From: JAKAAZ01 sp963817855
GTDB taxonomy: Bacteria; Acidobacteriota; Terriglobia; Terriglobales; Acidobacteriaceae
Direction: 5' to 3'
Assembly: GCA_963817855.1 (NCBI GenBank)
Contig: CAWFQA010000001.1
Span: 806,001 to 870,000 of the forward strand
DNA: 64,000 nt
Made by a program: the position numbers and the translations under genes. How positions within the stretch are numbered: position 1 is the stretch's first letter; each line of letters opens with the position of its first letter. This document shows positions 42,165 to 53,023 of this stretch, one piece after another. The notes beneath the pieces were generated by a model. That model saw only the letters and a program-made list of their open reading frames with translations. It searched no databases and was not told the origin of the DNA.

Positions 42165-44459
42165 ATGGCAAAAAATCTTCCCCGTATTCGAGTCCTCGGC
42201 GCCGGACTGGCTGGCCCGGAAGCGGCGCTGCAGGCGGCGCGCCGAGGCTGCTGCGTCGATTTGTACGAGATGCGGCCTGTGCGCTCGACGGAAGCGCACC
42301 AGACGGCGGACTTCGCCGAGCTTGTCTGTTCGAATTCCTTGAAGTCAGAGAGCGAGAATACCGCGCCATGGCTGCTGAAGCAGGAGATGCGCCGGGCGGG
42401 ATCGGTGTTGTTAGAGGCCGCGGATGCCGCCGCTGTTCCTGCAGGCCATGCGCTCGCCGTCGATCGGGCGGAGTTCTCGCGCCTGGTTGCGGCGGCAATT
42501 GCCGCCGAGCCGGGCATCACCGTGCATCGGGAAGAAGTGACTACTCTCGATCCGGCGGATGGGTGGACCGTAATTGCTTCCGGGCCCCTCACGTCTGCCG
42601 CGTTGTCCGCCGCTATTGCTCAACTAACGGGTAGCGAGCACCTTGCGTTCTATGACTCAATCAGCCCGATTGTGGACGCTGAGTCGATTGACATGGACCG
42701 GGTCTACATGGCGGCGCGCTGGGATAAAGGCACGGCTGATTACATCAACTGCCCCATGACGGCGGAGGAGTACGACCAGTTTTACGATGCGCTGGTTACG
42801 GCCGAATCTGTGCAGGAGAAGGAATGGGAGAAGCTGACCTATTTTGAAGGTTGCCTGCCCATTGAAGAGCTGGCGCGACGAGGACGCGATACGCCACGCT
42901 TTGGCCCAATGAAGCCCGTAGGGTTGCGCGATCCGCGAACCGGCAAGACGCCGTGGGCAGTCGTACAGCTGCGCTGCGAAAATCTGCGGGCAGATTCCTA
43001 CAATCTGGTTGGATTCCAGAATCACCTGAAGTTCAGCGAACAGGCGCGCGTGCTGCGGCTGATTCCGGGGCTGGAGAATGCGAAATTTTTGCGCTATGGC
43101 CAAATCCATCGCAACACCTACATCAACGCGCCGCGATTATTGACGGAGACGCTGCAACTGCGCGACCAGCCGCGCATTCTTTTTGCCGGGCAGATTTCCG
43201 GGGTCGAGGGCTATACGGAATCGATCGCCACGGGGATGCTGGCGGGTTTGTACGCGGCGGCGTTGGCGCGAGAGGAACAACCGGAGCCGGTGCCACGATC
43301 CACGGGCCTCGGATCGCTGGTGCATTACATTACCCACGCCGATCCTTCGCGTTTTCAGCCGGCGAACATCACGTTCGACTTGTTGGAGCCGCTGGAAGGG
43401 GAGACACGACGAAAGATTCGCGATAAGCGCGAGCGTCATAAGCTGCAATGCGAACGCGCGTTGGCGCAATTTGATGCATGGTGGCAGCGGTTTCGCAGCG
43501 GCGGCACTGCCAAAGCTGGAGCGGGTCTGCCGTCTATCCTGGGTGTACTTATATTGGCGATGTTACTTTCTGTTGCCGCGCCGCGCTCTTTCGCTTGGGG
43601 GCGCGATGGTCACAAAATCATCAATCGGGTGGCGATGGAAAAGTTGCCGTCGAGCATGCCGGCATTCCTGCGCACGCCGCAAGCTCTCGACGAGATTGAA
43701 TATCTGGGTCCGGAACCGGATCGCTGGCGTTCTTCCGCCGAACCGGAGTTAAATTTTGGCGGCGCTCCAGAACATATCATTGATCTCGAGTTGGCGGACC
43801 TTGCCGCTCCCGACGGCCTTCCAACAGAACGCTACGATTTTCTCGAAGACTTGAACGCGGCTGATCGCCTGCACCCAAATATGGCCGACCGGCTTACTCC
43901 GCAAAAGGTAGGTTTGTTGCCGTGGCAGACCACGGAAGATTTTGAGCGGCTCACGGTGGATATGGGCGAATTTCGAAGATTGCAGTGGGGGCATGCGGAA
44001 CCCTACGGAGCGCAGCTGGCGATTTTGTATGACATTGGGTGTCTTGGGCACTATGTCGGCGACGGGTCGCAGCCGCTGCATACTACGATCAATTACAACG
44101 GGTGGGTCGAGACGGAGAATCCTGAGCACTTCTCGCGCAAGAGCGGAATTCATAGCAGGTTCGAAACGGAATTTGTGCATGACAATATTCAGGCGCGGGA
44201 CGTTGCACCGCTGATTCCGACGGCGCGCATTGTCCAAGCGCCGTTTCAGGATTTTTTGCAGTATCTTCGGAACTCACATGCGCAGGTCGCCCAGGTCTAC
44301 CGCTTTGACAAGCGGGGCGACTTCGATGGTCGCGGAACCGCGGCATCGCGCACCTTTTCCGCGGAAAGGCTTGCGGCGGGCGCGACCATGCTGCGCGACA
44401 TGATCTACACGGCGTGGGTCGACAGTGCGCGAACGCAACCGGGCATAGGTGGATTGTGA
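42165..44459 (+). CDS. trmFO: TrmFO tRNA methyltransferase fused in frame to S1/P1-type nuclease
   Basis: A single open frame of 764 residues. Residues about 1-450 are TrmFO, the folate/FAD-dependent enzyme that makes 5-methyluridine-54 in tRNA: FAD loop VLGAGLAGPEAAL, AELVCSNSLKSES, YFEGCLPIEELARRG, GQISGVEGYTESIA. After FDAWWQRF the frame runs on through a hydrophobic signal-like segment (LPSILGVLILAMLLSVAAP, ending RSFA) into a zinc S1/P1 nuclease domain beginning W478-GRDGHKI, with HIIDLELAD, GHYVGDGSQPLHT and SGIHSRFE metal-ligand motifs. In this family the mature N-terminal tryptophan coordinates zinc, so the nuclease probably needs separate translation (TTG 43554, ATG 43560 or a non-standard start) or cleavage. 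The start ATG 42165 matches TrmFO proteins. Confidence 0.85.
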   Translation: MAKNLPRIRVLGAGLAGPEAALQAARRGCCVDLYEMRPVRSTEAHQTADFAELVCSNSLKSESENTAPWLLKQEMRRAGSVLLEAADAAAVPAGHALAVDRAEFSRLVAAAIAAEPGITVHREEVTTLDPADGWTVIASGPLTSAALSAAIAQLTGSEHLAFYDSISPIVDAESIDMDRVYMAARWDKGTADYINCPMTAEEYDQFYDALVTAESVQEKEWEKLTYFEGCLPIEELARRGRDTPRFGPMKPVGLRDPRTGKTPWAVVQLRCENLRADSYNLVGFQNHLKFSEQARVLRLIPGLENAKFLRYGQIHRNTYINAPRLLTETLQLRDQPRILFAGQISGVEGYTESIATGMLAGLYAAALAREEQPEPVPRSTGLGSLVHYITHADPSRFQPANITFDLLEPLEGETRRKIRDKRERHKLQCERALAQFDAWWQRFRSGGTAKAGAGLPSILGVLILAMLLSVAAPRSFAWGRDGHKIINRVAMEKLPSSMPAFLRTPQALDEIEYLGPEPDRWRSSAEPELNFGGAPEHIIDLELADLAAPDGLPTERYDFLEDLNAADRLHPNMADRLTPQKVGLLPWQTTEDFERLTVDMGEFRRLQWGHAEPYGAQLAILYDIGCLGHYVGDGSQPLHTTINYNGWVETENPEHFSRKSGIHSRFETEFVHDNIQARDVAPLIPTARIVQAPFQDFLQYLRNSHAQVAQVYRFDKRGDFDGRGTAASRTFSAERLAAGATMLRDMIYTAWVDSARTQPGIGGL

Positions 44460-44463
44460 GGAA

Positions 44464-45609
44464 TTATTTTTTCGCAGAAGCCTGCACCTGCTGCCACTGA
44501 TCTTCAATGAACTGATCCGTCATTCCCGCAATGTAGTCCGCGACCACGCGGGGAGCGCCTTCGCTGGCAATCTGCGTTTCGTGGCTGGAAGGTAGTTCGA
44601 GCGGGTTCTGCATCCAGTATTGAAACAGTCCCGCGATAATTTCTTCCGCCAGGGCGTGATCTCGTTCCAGGTAGGTAGCGTGATACAGCTCCTGCAGCAG
44701 GTATCGTTTGGCTTGTTGGCGGCGCTGTTCCATTCCATCAGAAAATGCGACCAGTCGATGGCCTGCATGGCGAGCCGCCGCAAGCGAGTGGATTCCGTCG
44801 GTAGTCACGCGGTGATGGGTGTTGACCACCAGGTCATTGACCAGCGCGTTCAACATGCGCTTGAGCGCTTCATGGAACAGCAGCTTGGGCGCGGCTGTCG
44901 GATATCGAAGTTCCATCTTGCGATAAAACTCTCCGAACAGTGAAACATTGCGACGCAGATCTTCGATCGAAAGAATCTCTGCCTCGACGCCATCGTCCAT
45001 GTCCGCGGTCAAGTACGCGATTTCATCGGCAAGATCGATCAATTGCGCTTCCAGAGGAGGTAATTGATCCAGCAAGTATGGCTGCAGTTCAGGATGCTGT
45101 GCAAACGAATAGTCGCGCGAATGCTTGATAATGCCCTCGCGCACCGCCAACGTCAGATTCAGTCCGCGGAATGCTGCATAGCGCTGTTCAAAATACTCCA
45201 CGATGCGCAAGGCGTGCAGGTTGTGGTCGAAGTGCAGGCCATAGGTTTGCAACTGGCGATCCAGCGCCTGTTCGCCGGCGTGGCCAAACGGCGGGTGTCC
45301 AATGTCATGGACCAGCGCCAGGGTTTCGACCAATTCACCATTCAGGTCCAAGGCTGCGGCAGCGGTGCGGGCGATCTGAGTGACCTCAATCGTATGCGTG
45401 AGTCGGCTGCGGAAGTGGTCGGAGTCGCGATGGGTAAATACCTGTGTTTTTCCGGCGAGGCGGCGAAAGGCGCGCGCGTGGATGACGCGGTCGCGATCAC
45501 GCTGAAACGCGGAGCGATAGGCGTGGGGAGATTCCACATGCTCGCGCGCAGTCAAGGGATCGGACGCATCGCCGATCACTGCGCAGTCGCTGAGCGAAGT
45601 TGCCTGCAT
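44464..45609 (-). CDS. dgt: Deoxyguanosinetriphosphate triphosphohydrolase-like HD protein
   Basis: Hydrolyses dNTPs, by family preferentially dGTP, to nucleoside and triphosphate. The 381-residue product has the HD-domain ligands: His72 in RSRLTHTIEVTQIA, His101-Asp102 in LVHDIGHPPFGHAGE and a later aspartate in IDLADEIAYLTADMDDG. The N-terminal YRSAFQRDRDRVIHARAFRRLAGKTQVF is typical of the Dgt family. The symbol follows family naming; this shorter subgroup (about 380 residues) may need dNTP activators. Convergent with the TrmFO-nuclease gene, the stops being only four bases apart. Confidence 0.92.
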   Translation of the reverse strand: MQATSLSDCAVIGDASDPLTAREHVESPHAYRSAFQRDRDRVIHARAFRRLAGKTQVFTHRDSDHFRSRLTHTIEVTQIARTAAAALDLNGELVETLALVHDIGHPPFGHAGEQALDRQLQTYGLHFDHNLHALRIVEYFEQRYAAFRGLNLTLAVREGIIKHSRDYSFAQHPELQPYLLDQLPPLEAQLIDLADEIAYLTADMDDGVEAEILSIEDLRRNVSLFGEFYRKMELRYPTAAPKLLFHEALKRMLNALVNDLVVNTHHRVTTDGIHSLAAARHAGHRLVAFSDGMEQRRQQAKRYLLQELYHATYLERDHALAEEIIAGLFQYWMQNPLELPSSHETQIASEGAPRVVADYIAGMTDQFIEDQWQQVQASAKK

Positions 45610-45645
45610 GAGAGGGTTGAGAGCTCTAGTGCGAAAGCAGAGACA

Positions 45646-47844
45646 CTAGTGCGCGATCCGAACCGCGTGCGAATCTTCTTTCGCCAGCTTGACCTTGGCT
45701 TTATCCAGGCGTTTACGGACTTTGTTTACGTCTGCGGGTTCGGCATCCGCCGGAGCGGAGTTGGCATAATTCGCCAGCGAGCTTTCCCACTGCGCCACCG
45801 CCTGTTGCAAGTGCCCGGTGGAGGCGTAGACCTCGCCCAGATGGTCGTGGACCGTTGGATCCTTCGGGATCAGGGTGATGGCTTTCTCCAGTGCCTGTTC
45901 CGCCAATTCATATTGGCCGAGTTTGAAATGCACCCAGCCCAGCGAGTCGAGATAGGCGCCATTTTCCGGGTCGAGCTTGACTGCGTGCTCCACTAACTGC
46001 AGCGCTTCGGGGAGCTTTTGATCGTGGTCGGCCAGCATGTACCCCAGGTAATTCAATGCCAGCGCGTTGCTAGGATCCATCGCCAGGGATTGGCGGAATT
46101 CCACTTCGGCGGCATCGATGTGCTTTTGTCTTTCCTGCAGGGCGCCGCGCAGGAAGTAGATCAAACTCTTTTCCTGCTTATTCGGGCTGAGTTTTTGCGC
46201 CTGATCGATGGCCAATTCTGCGTCTTTCCACTTGTGCAGGCGGGTATACATTTGTGCCAGCGTCAACCATACGACGCGATCCTGCTTGGAGCCGCTCAAC
46301 TGCGTTTTGGCCAGCGCGAGCCCTTCCTTCACCTTGCCTGTATCTGCCAACTGGCCGGCAAGGGTCAGTTGCAGATCTACATTCTTCGGGAGCGCCTGCA
46401 CCGCCTGCTGCGCGGCTAATGTTGCTTCCGGCAGCATTTTGGCTTCACGGTAGGTATCCACCTGGCCTTGATACCCGCGCTCGGCATCTTCGCCACCCAG
46501 GAGAATCATTTCCTTATAGACGGCAATGGCCTGCTGCGTTTTGTTTTGGTCGCGATACACGCTCGCCAGACGATCGAGAAAGATGGCGCGATTGTTCTTT
46601 TCGTCCGATGTGTATTTTTCGCTGGCGTGGTGCGTGCTGTCGACCAGCTGCTGCAGCAGTGCCGCCGCCTGGTCCAGATGCCCCTGAGCTCGCGCGATCA
46701 GAGCCTCGTTGTACTGGATTTCAGGAGAATCGGGACTGAGCGCCTTGGCGCGATCTAATGCGGCTGCGGCCTGCTTTAAATGGCCCTGGGTCCGTTCCAG
46801 TTCCGCGATTCGGAGGAAAGAGTGCACATCTTCCGGGTCCTGCGAGACGATACCTTGGAAAAGCTTCAGCGCAGCATCGGGTTGATTGTCAGCCAGTAGA
46901 TCTTCCGCCAGGCCACGCTGCGCATCCAGATTGTCCGGCTGCAGCGTCAGCGCATTCTGATAGGCGGCGATGGCGAGCTTGGTGTTATTTCCAGATTGGT
47001 CGTAGGCAGCCGCAAGGGCGAGCTCGATCTTGAAGGTACGATCGTCTGGAGGGACGCCCTGCAACACGCGGATGGCGGCGGGCAGATTGTTCTGCTGCCC
47101 GTACAAGCGCGCCAGGTTAAGAACTACATCTTCTGAATTCGGGTCGATTCGCCGAGCTTCCTCGAACTGCGCTTTCGCGTTCTTGGTGTCGTGCTTCAGG
47201 GTGTACAACTGACCCAGCAGCAGGCGATCTTCTACCTGGTTCGGCTCGATTGTCACAATCTTTTGAAATTCCTGAATGGCAAGATCCAACATGGGGCCGG
47301 GCTGCTGCCCGCTCTCTGTGTCCCCCAGCGAACGAAGATACACGCGTCCAAGCAGCTTGTGCGCCTGCAGATTATCGGGATCCGTCTTCAGGATTCTCTG
47401 TGCGGTTTCAATGGCCTCGCGGATCCGCCCCAGCTTGAAGTACGTGTCCGCCAAGGTGTTCTGCAGAAACACCGAATCGGGGTCGTGTGTAATCGCGAGC
47501 TTGTACTGCTCAATCGCCTGGACTGCCAGTTCCGGTCGTCCATATTGTTCGGCTGATTGCTCGTACAGATGGCCGAGCGCGAAATGGTAATAGGACAGGG
47601 CGCGTTTTCCGGTCTCGCCCGCCGCTTGCTCGGGAGCCTGAGTTGAAGCTTGCGCTGAAGTGTTCGCCGGCGTAGCCGCAGGAGTGCTGATTCCGATCGG
47701 CGCGCTTTTCTGCGGTGTATTCGGAGCGGAATTGGTCTGGGCAATTGCAGCCGCGGAGCATGCGAACGCTGCGACCAGCGCAGCGGATCTTTGCCATCTC
47801 CACAGAGAAAGGGGATTCCCTTCGGCGACACGATCCTTCGTCAT
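45646..47844 (-). CDS. Secreted tetratricopeptide-repeat protein
   Basis: The 732-residue product begins MTKDRVAEGNPLSLWRWQRS and has a signal peptide (AALVAAFACSAAAIAQ). After a Ala/Pro/Thr/Gln-rich linker to about residue 75 it is built of roughly 14-16 TPR units, for example YKLAITHDPDSVFLQNTLAD, LGRIREAIETAQRIL, PENGAYLDSLGWVHFKLGQY and KDPTVHDHLGEVYAS. It is a periplasmic or outer-membrane scaffold; partners unknown. ATG 47844 follows GAGG at a spacing of 11 and opens the signal peptide directly. The direct repeat CTAGTGCG occurs at its 3' end and again 23 bases downstream, between it and dgt. Confidence 0.88.
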   Translation of the reverse strand: MTKDRVAEGNPLSLWRWQRSAALVAAFACSAAAIAQTNSAPNTPQKSAPIGISTPAATPANTSAQASTQAPEQAAGETGKRALSYYHFALGHLYEQSAEQYGRPELAVQAIEQYKLAITHDPDSVFLQNTLADTYFKLGRIREAIETAQRILKTDPDNLQAHKLLGRVYLRSLGDTESGQQPGPMLDLAIQEFQKIVTIEPNQVEDRLLLGQLYTLKHDTKNAKAQFEEARRIDPNSEDVVLNLARLYGQQNNLPAAIRVLQGVPPDDRTFKIELALAAAYDQSGNNTKLAIAAYQNALTLQPDNLDAQRGLAEDLLADNQPDAALKLFQGIVSQDPEDVHSFLRIAELERTQGHLKQAAAALDRAKALSPDSPEIQYNEALIARAQGHLDQAAALLQQLVDSTHHASEKYTSDEKNNRAIFLDRLASVYRDQNKTQQAIAVYKEMILLGGEDAERGYQGQVDTYREAKMLPEATLAAQQAVQALPKNVDLQLTLAGQLADTGKVKEGLALAKTQLSGSKQDRVVWLTLAQMYTRLHKWKDAELAIDQAQKLSPNKQEKSLIYFLRGALQERQKHIDAAEVEFRQSLAMDPSNALALNYLGYMLADHDQKLPEALQLVEHAVKLDPENGAYLDSLGWVHFKLGQYELAEQALEKAITLIPKDPTVHDHLGEVYASTGHLQQAVAQWESSLANYANSAPADAEPADVNKVRKRLDKAKVKLAKEDSHAVRIAH

Positions 47845-47984
47845 TCGAAACACTACCTCGCACCTTGTGCCGCGGTGTTCACGCACGGAAATGGAGCAAT
47901 TCGGCCCCTTTTCCCTGATTGTACGCCGGAATTACTCGCGAAAGCCTCGATCCGAGGGAAATTGGCTTTGCGAGCAAGACGATC

Positions 47985-49562
<1,578 letters not shown>

Positions 49563-49978
49563 GGACCTGAAGAACCTCGATGGAATGGAATGGGAGCAAC
49601 ATTCAGTTTAATCCATCGATTGCGCTGGACTTTTGACCGTTTGACTCGGGAAGGCATCCTGGCATCGTGTCGATTTCGCATCTTGTCATTTGTAATCTGG
49701 GTGCCTGGTGGTTAGCCTGTACATAGTCCAATCGTTAGTCGCAAAAGGTTTGTTGCCTCCATGGGGAGTTTGATCTGATCGACCACAATGACAGAAGAAA
49801 TCGCGGGGCTGAGATTCTGCCACCTGCGTCACAGCAGATAGAGCGCAGTGGCGGCGCGGCCCAGGACGGTCCATCAGACTACGATCTGCGATCCGGATAC
49901 CACACGCAGGCGCCGCAGCCTTCGCAAACTCGCTCGCGAATCCTGACAGGCTGGGCCTACGCTCCGGCCACCTACATT

Positions 49979-50653
49979 TTGATTGGCATCAGCTGCGCCG
50001 TTTATCTGGCGATGGTGTTGAGCGGGGTTTCATGGTGGGACCCGACGGCCGAACAGATCTTGCATTGGGGGGCCAACAACGGGCTGCTCGAATTGCATGG
50101 GCAGTGGTGGCGCCTGATATCGGCGACGTTTCTCCACATCGGCATTATTCACATCGGCACCAACATGTGGTGCCTCTGGAACCTTGGCTTGCTGGGCGAA
50201 CCCTTGTTAGGTCCGGTGGGGATTGTTGCGGTGTACCTGCTGACCGGCGTGACTGGAAATCTGTTGAGCTCGGCTGTGAATCCAGGTGCGATTGGCGCAG
50301 GCGCCTCCGGGGCTGTCTTTGGGATTGCAGGCGTCCTGATTTTGCTGCTGAATTCGCCACACTTGCCCTTTCCTCGAGCGGAGTTAAAGCGATTGCGCCG
50401 CAGTGTGATTTATTTCGCGGCCATCAATCTTGTGATCGGGGCGTCTACACTGATGTATTCAGGAGGTATCAAGATCGATAACATGGCGCATCTTGGAGGA
50501 TTTCTCTCGGGCATGGCCATGGGGGTACCGCTGGCGCCGATCCTCGGCACCGGAAGAGAGCCGTATTTTAAACGGCAGAGAATTGTCTTCTCTGTGGTGA
50601 CTCTGATTTTGCTACTGTTCGCGAACTGGTTCGTTCACTTTCGAAGAGTGTGA
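49979..50653 (+). CDS. Rhomboid intramembrane serine protease, N-terminus uncertain
   Basis: Six-helix membrane protease. Numbered from TTG 49979, the nucleophile is Ser110 in GAGASGAVFG and the general base His171 in DNMAHLGGFLSG; the N-terminal loop WWRLISATFLHIGIIHIGTNMW is typical of the family. The frame is open upstream back to 49739 with plausible coding sequence (QTRSRILTGWAYAPATYILIG, which completes helix 1) but has no ATG, GTG or TTG there. An ATG at 49788 (MTEEIAG) would join this frame if one G were missing in the G-run 49805-49808. So the true protein is probably about 65 residues longer and a base may be missing in the sequence; substrates unknown. Confidence 0.85.
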   Translation: MIGISCAVYLAMVLSGVSWWDPTAEQILHWGANNGLLELHGQWWRLISATFLHIGIIHIGTNMWCLWNLGLLGEPLLGPVGIVAVYLLTGVTGNLLSSAVNPGAIGAGASGAVFGIAGVLILLLNSPHLPFPRAELKRLRRSVIYFAAINLVIGASTLMYSGGIKIDNMAHLGGFLSGMAMGVPLAPILGTGREPYFKRQRIVFSVVTLILLLFANWFVHFRRV

Positions 50654-50723
50654 CGCCGCCAGCGAATTATTTGGATCCGGCAACGGTCTCAATGGGGCGC
50701 GGGGACAAACTACAAAAATCGGA

Positions 50724-51080
50724 TTAATTCTTTTCGGCCCCGGCAAATTTCTTCACCATCGCCAGCAACAACCTGCGATCGCTTTCATTCAAGTTGGCGG
50801 AATAGCGCCGAATCTGGGTCAAAAAGCGCAATTCATCTTCGCTGAACCGCTGTGCGGGCATTTCATAACTCAGGGCATTCTCGGCAAAGAAATGAGCCAT
50901 CGGGACATCGAGTGCGCTGGCGATTTTGTGCAGAGTGTCGAGCGACGGAACGGTGTGACCGTTTTCTACCCGCGACAAATAACAGCGCAGAAGGCCGGTT
51001 CGTTTTTCAATGTCCCCTTGCGACATACCCTTCTGCAAACGGACGCCGCGAATCGTAGTGCCGATGTTGAGTGCTTCCAT
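50724..51080 (-). CDS. XRE-family helix-turn-helix regulator
   Basis: The 118-residue protein has an N-terminal lambda-repressor-like domain: IGTTIRGVRLQKGMSQGDIE, RTGLLRCYLSRVENGHTVPS, LDTLHKIASALDVPMAHFF, giving a full HTH_3. The last 45 residues (FSEDELRFLTQIRRYSANLN) are a short helical tail, perhaps for dimerisation. ATG 51080 is chosen because GAGG lies seven bases upstream and the domain starts there. It is divergent from the TolC-type gene at 51419, with 338 bases between, so it may control that gene or itself; no operator was proven. Confidence 0.88.
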   Translation of the reverse strand: MEALNIGTTIRGVRLQKGMSQGDIEKRTGLLRCYLSRVENGHTVPSLDTLHKIASALDVPMAHFFAENALSYEMPAQRFSEDELRFLTQIRRYSANLNESDRRLLLAMVKKFAGAEKN

Positions 51081-51418
51081 GATGGCCTCGCATGTGAACA
51101 ACTGGACTAAAAAACGATTGCGAATCGCCACACCGCCAGGGCGTGGTCGAGCAGCTGAACTGTATTGACTATGTAGTTAACATGCCACTCTGTAAATAGG
51201 CAAGCAAATTTGTGGGGGGTTCCGCAGGTGAAACGGTTACCACGGTACCGTCCTGTTCGTGCGACGCATTTGGGGGCAGCGGAATCCCGCGCCGAGGGGT
51301 GCTCTGAAGCGAAAACTCGGTAGTCTATAGATGGAACCGGCGGGGCGGCATCTTTGTTGCACGGCGCGGCACAACTTTGGCAACTACCGCGGTTCGGCCG
51401 AATCTAATTAGCTTGATA
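51081..51418. other. 338-base divergent intergenic region with small palindromes
   Basis: No gene seen. It includes GTTAAC (51176-51181) next to TTGACT (51165-51170), which could be a -35 box on the plus strand, and the adjacent GGTTACC (51235-51241) and self-complementary CGGTACCG (51243-51250). These are candidate regulator sites for the XRE protein or for the efflux gene, on appearance only. Confidence 0.35.
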
Positions 51419-52951
51419 ATGATGAAATTTTCTCGACGACAAAACTTATGGGGCCTGTTGGTGGGGGCCATTGTGTCAACGCCAATGGTGTCGGCGCAAA
51501 ACAGCGGATTGGTGCGGCCATTAGCCCTGAACGTACCGGCTGAATCCGTGTATGGAAGCGTCAGTTCTGGGCCACCGATCAACACCGTTCTGCCGCTTTC
51601 GCTGGATGATGCGATCCGCCGAGGGCTGCAGGCAAATCTGCAGACGACGCTGGTGAAGCAGGATCAGCGGATTGTGTCCGGCGAGCGGCTCCAGGCCATC
51701 AATTACTTGATGCCGAATCTCACCTGGAAGGCAGAACGTCAGCGCCTCCAGTACAATCTTGCGGCGGAAGGCTTCAACTCAAAATTGCTCCATAGTTTTC
51801 CGCCGGGATTTATTCCTCCGGCCGATCTGAACAACATTCCTGCGGTGGTAACGGTCAATGCGGTGATCGCGCAGGCCGACCTGACGCAACCGCTGTTCGA
51901 CCTGCAGACATTTGAGCTGTATCGTGCCGCCAAAGAAGAGATCAAAGCTGTCGATTTCAGTTATCAATCGTCGCGGGGCCAGGTGATCCAAACTGTGGCC
52001 GACACTTATTTGCGGGTACTCGCGACGGCGGCCAACGTTGACAACGCCAAGGGCCTATTGGCCACGGATGCCGAAGTGCTCCGTGAGGCGACGCTGAAGG
52101 ACCAGGCCGGCGTCGTGGCGAAACTGGACGAGTTGCGGGCCCGAGTGCAATACCAGCAACAGCAGCAAGTCGTCATCGCGCAACACAACGCGTTTGAGAA
52201 GGCCAAGGTCGACTTGAACCGGGAAATTGGGCTTGCTGCCGACCAGCCGATTGAGTTGACCGACAGCACTCCGTATGCGACCCTGGCGACCATCCCGCTG
52301 GACGAAGCTCTGCGGATGGCCTACTCCAATCGGCAGGAATATCTGTACCTGAAGGCGGAGTTGAGGTCCGCGCAATATCAATCCCGTGCCGCCCGCTACG
52401 AGCGACTGCCCACGCTGACGTTCAAGGGCAACTACGGCGTTACCGGTACGGTTGGCAGCATTTATCACGGAACTTTTCTGGCAGAAGGAACCCTAAACGT
52501 GCCGCTGTTCAAAGAAGCGGAATTCCGGGGCGATCGCGATGTTGCGGACGCCGCAACCAGGGATGCCACGGCGCAGCTGGCCAACTTCCATCAGCAGATT
52601 GAGGCTGAGATTCGCGACAACATGCTCGACGTTGCAGCGGCGCAGCAGTTGGTGGACGTGGCCCGTAGCAATGTCGACCTGGGTCAGGCTACGGTGAACG
52701 ATGCGACCGATCGTTTTCGCAACGGGGTGGATAACGATCTTCCTGTGGTCGAGGCTCAAACTTCCCTGGCTACGGCGCAGGCCCGGCTGGTGAACAGCCT
52801 GTATGAGTACAATGTCGCGAAGATTGCGCTGGCACGAAGCCTCGGAGTTGTCGATCGAGAGTATCGCGAATACTTGAGCGGGCCGGCCAACACGACGCAA
52901 TCCTCTAGTCGCCAGCAAGACAATCTGACCGACAGGGCGGCGATGCGCTGA
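51419..52951 (+). CDS. TolC family outer-membrane efflux channel
   Basis: Outer-membrane channel protein of 510 residues. Signal peptide: MMKFSRRQNLWGLLVGAIVSTPMVSAQ. The mature part shows two outer-membrane-efflux repeats with LPLSLDDAIRRGLQANLQTT at the start of the first and IPLDEALRMAYSNRQEYLYL at the start of the second, and the long helices of the periplasmic tunnel (TVADTYLRVLATAANVDNAK). Either ATG 51419 or 51422 can start it. Unlike the 2977 gene it has no adaptor or pump gene next to it; zwf follows after 72 bases. It may serve several pumps. It is distinct in sequence from the CzcC-like channel earlier in the window. Confidence 0.9.
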   Translation: MMKFSRRQNLWGLLVGAIVSTPMVSAQNSGLVRPLALNVPAESVYGSVSSGPPINTVLPLSLDDAIRRGLQANLQTTLVKQDQRIVSGERLQAINYLMPNLTWKAERQRLQYNLAAEGFNSKLLHSFPPGFIPPADLNNIPAVVTVNAVIAQADLTQPLFDLQTFELYRAAKEEIKAVDFSYQSSRGQVIQTVADTYLRVLATAANVDNAKGLLATDAEVLREATLKDQAGVVAKLDELRARVQYQQQQQVVIAQHNAFEKAKVDLNREIGLAADQPIELTDSTPYATLATIPLDEALRMAYSNRQEYLYLKAELRSAQYQSRAARYERLPTLTFKGNYGVTGTVGSIYHGTFLAEGTLNVPLFKEAEFRGDRDVADAATRDATAQLANFHQQIEAEIRDNMLDVAAAQQLVDVARSNVDLGQATVNDATDRFRNGVDNDLPVVEAQTSLATAQARLVNSLYEYNVAKIALARSLGVVDREYREYLSGPANTTQSSSRQQDNLTDRAAMR

Positions 52952-53023
52952 GCCGCAAACGTCTGGACACTCCAAGCATTTCGACATTTCGAATGCCGTT
53001 CTCAATTTGAAAGGACTTGCCTG

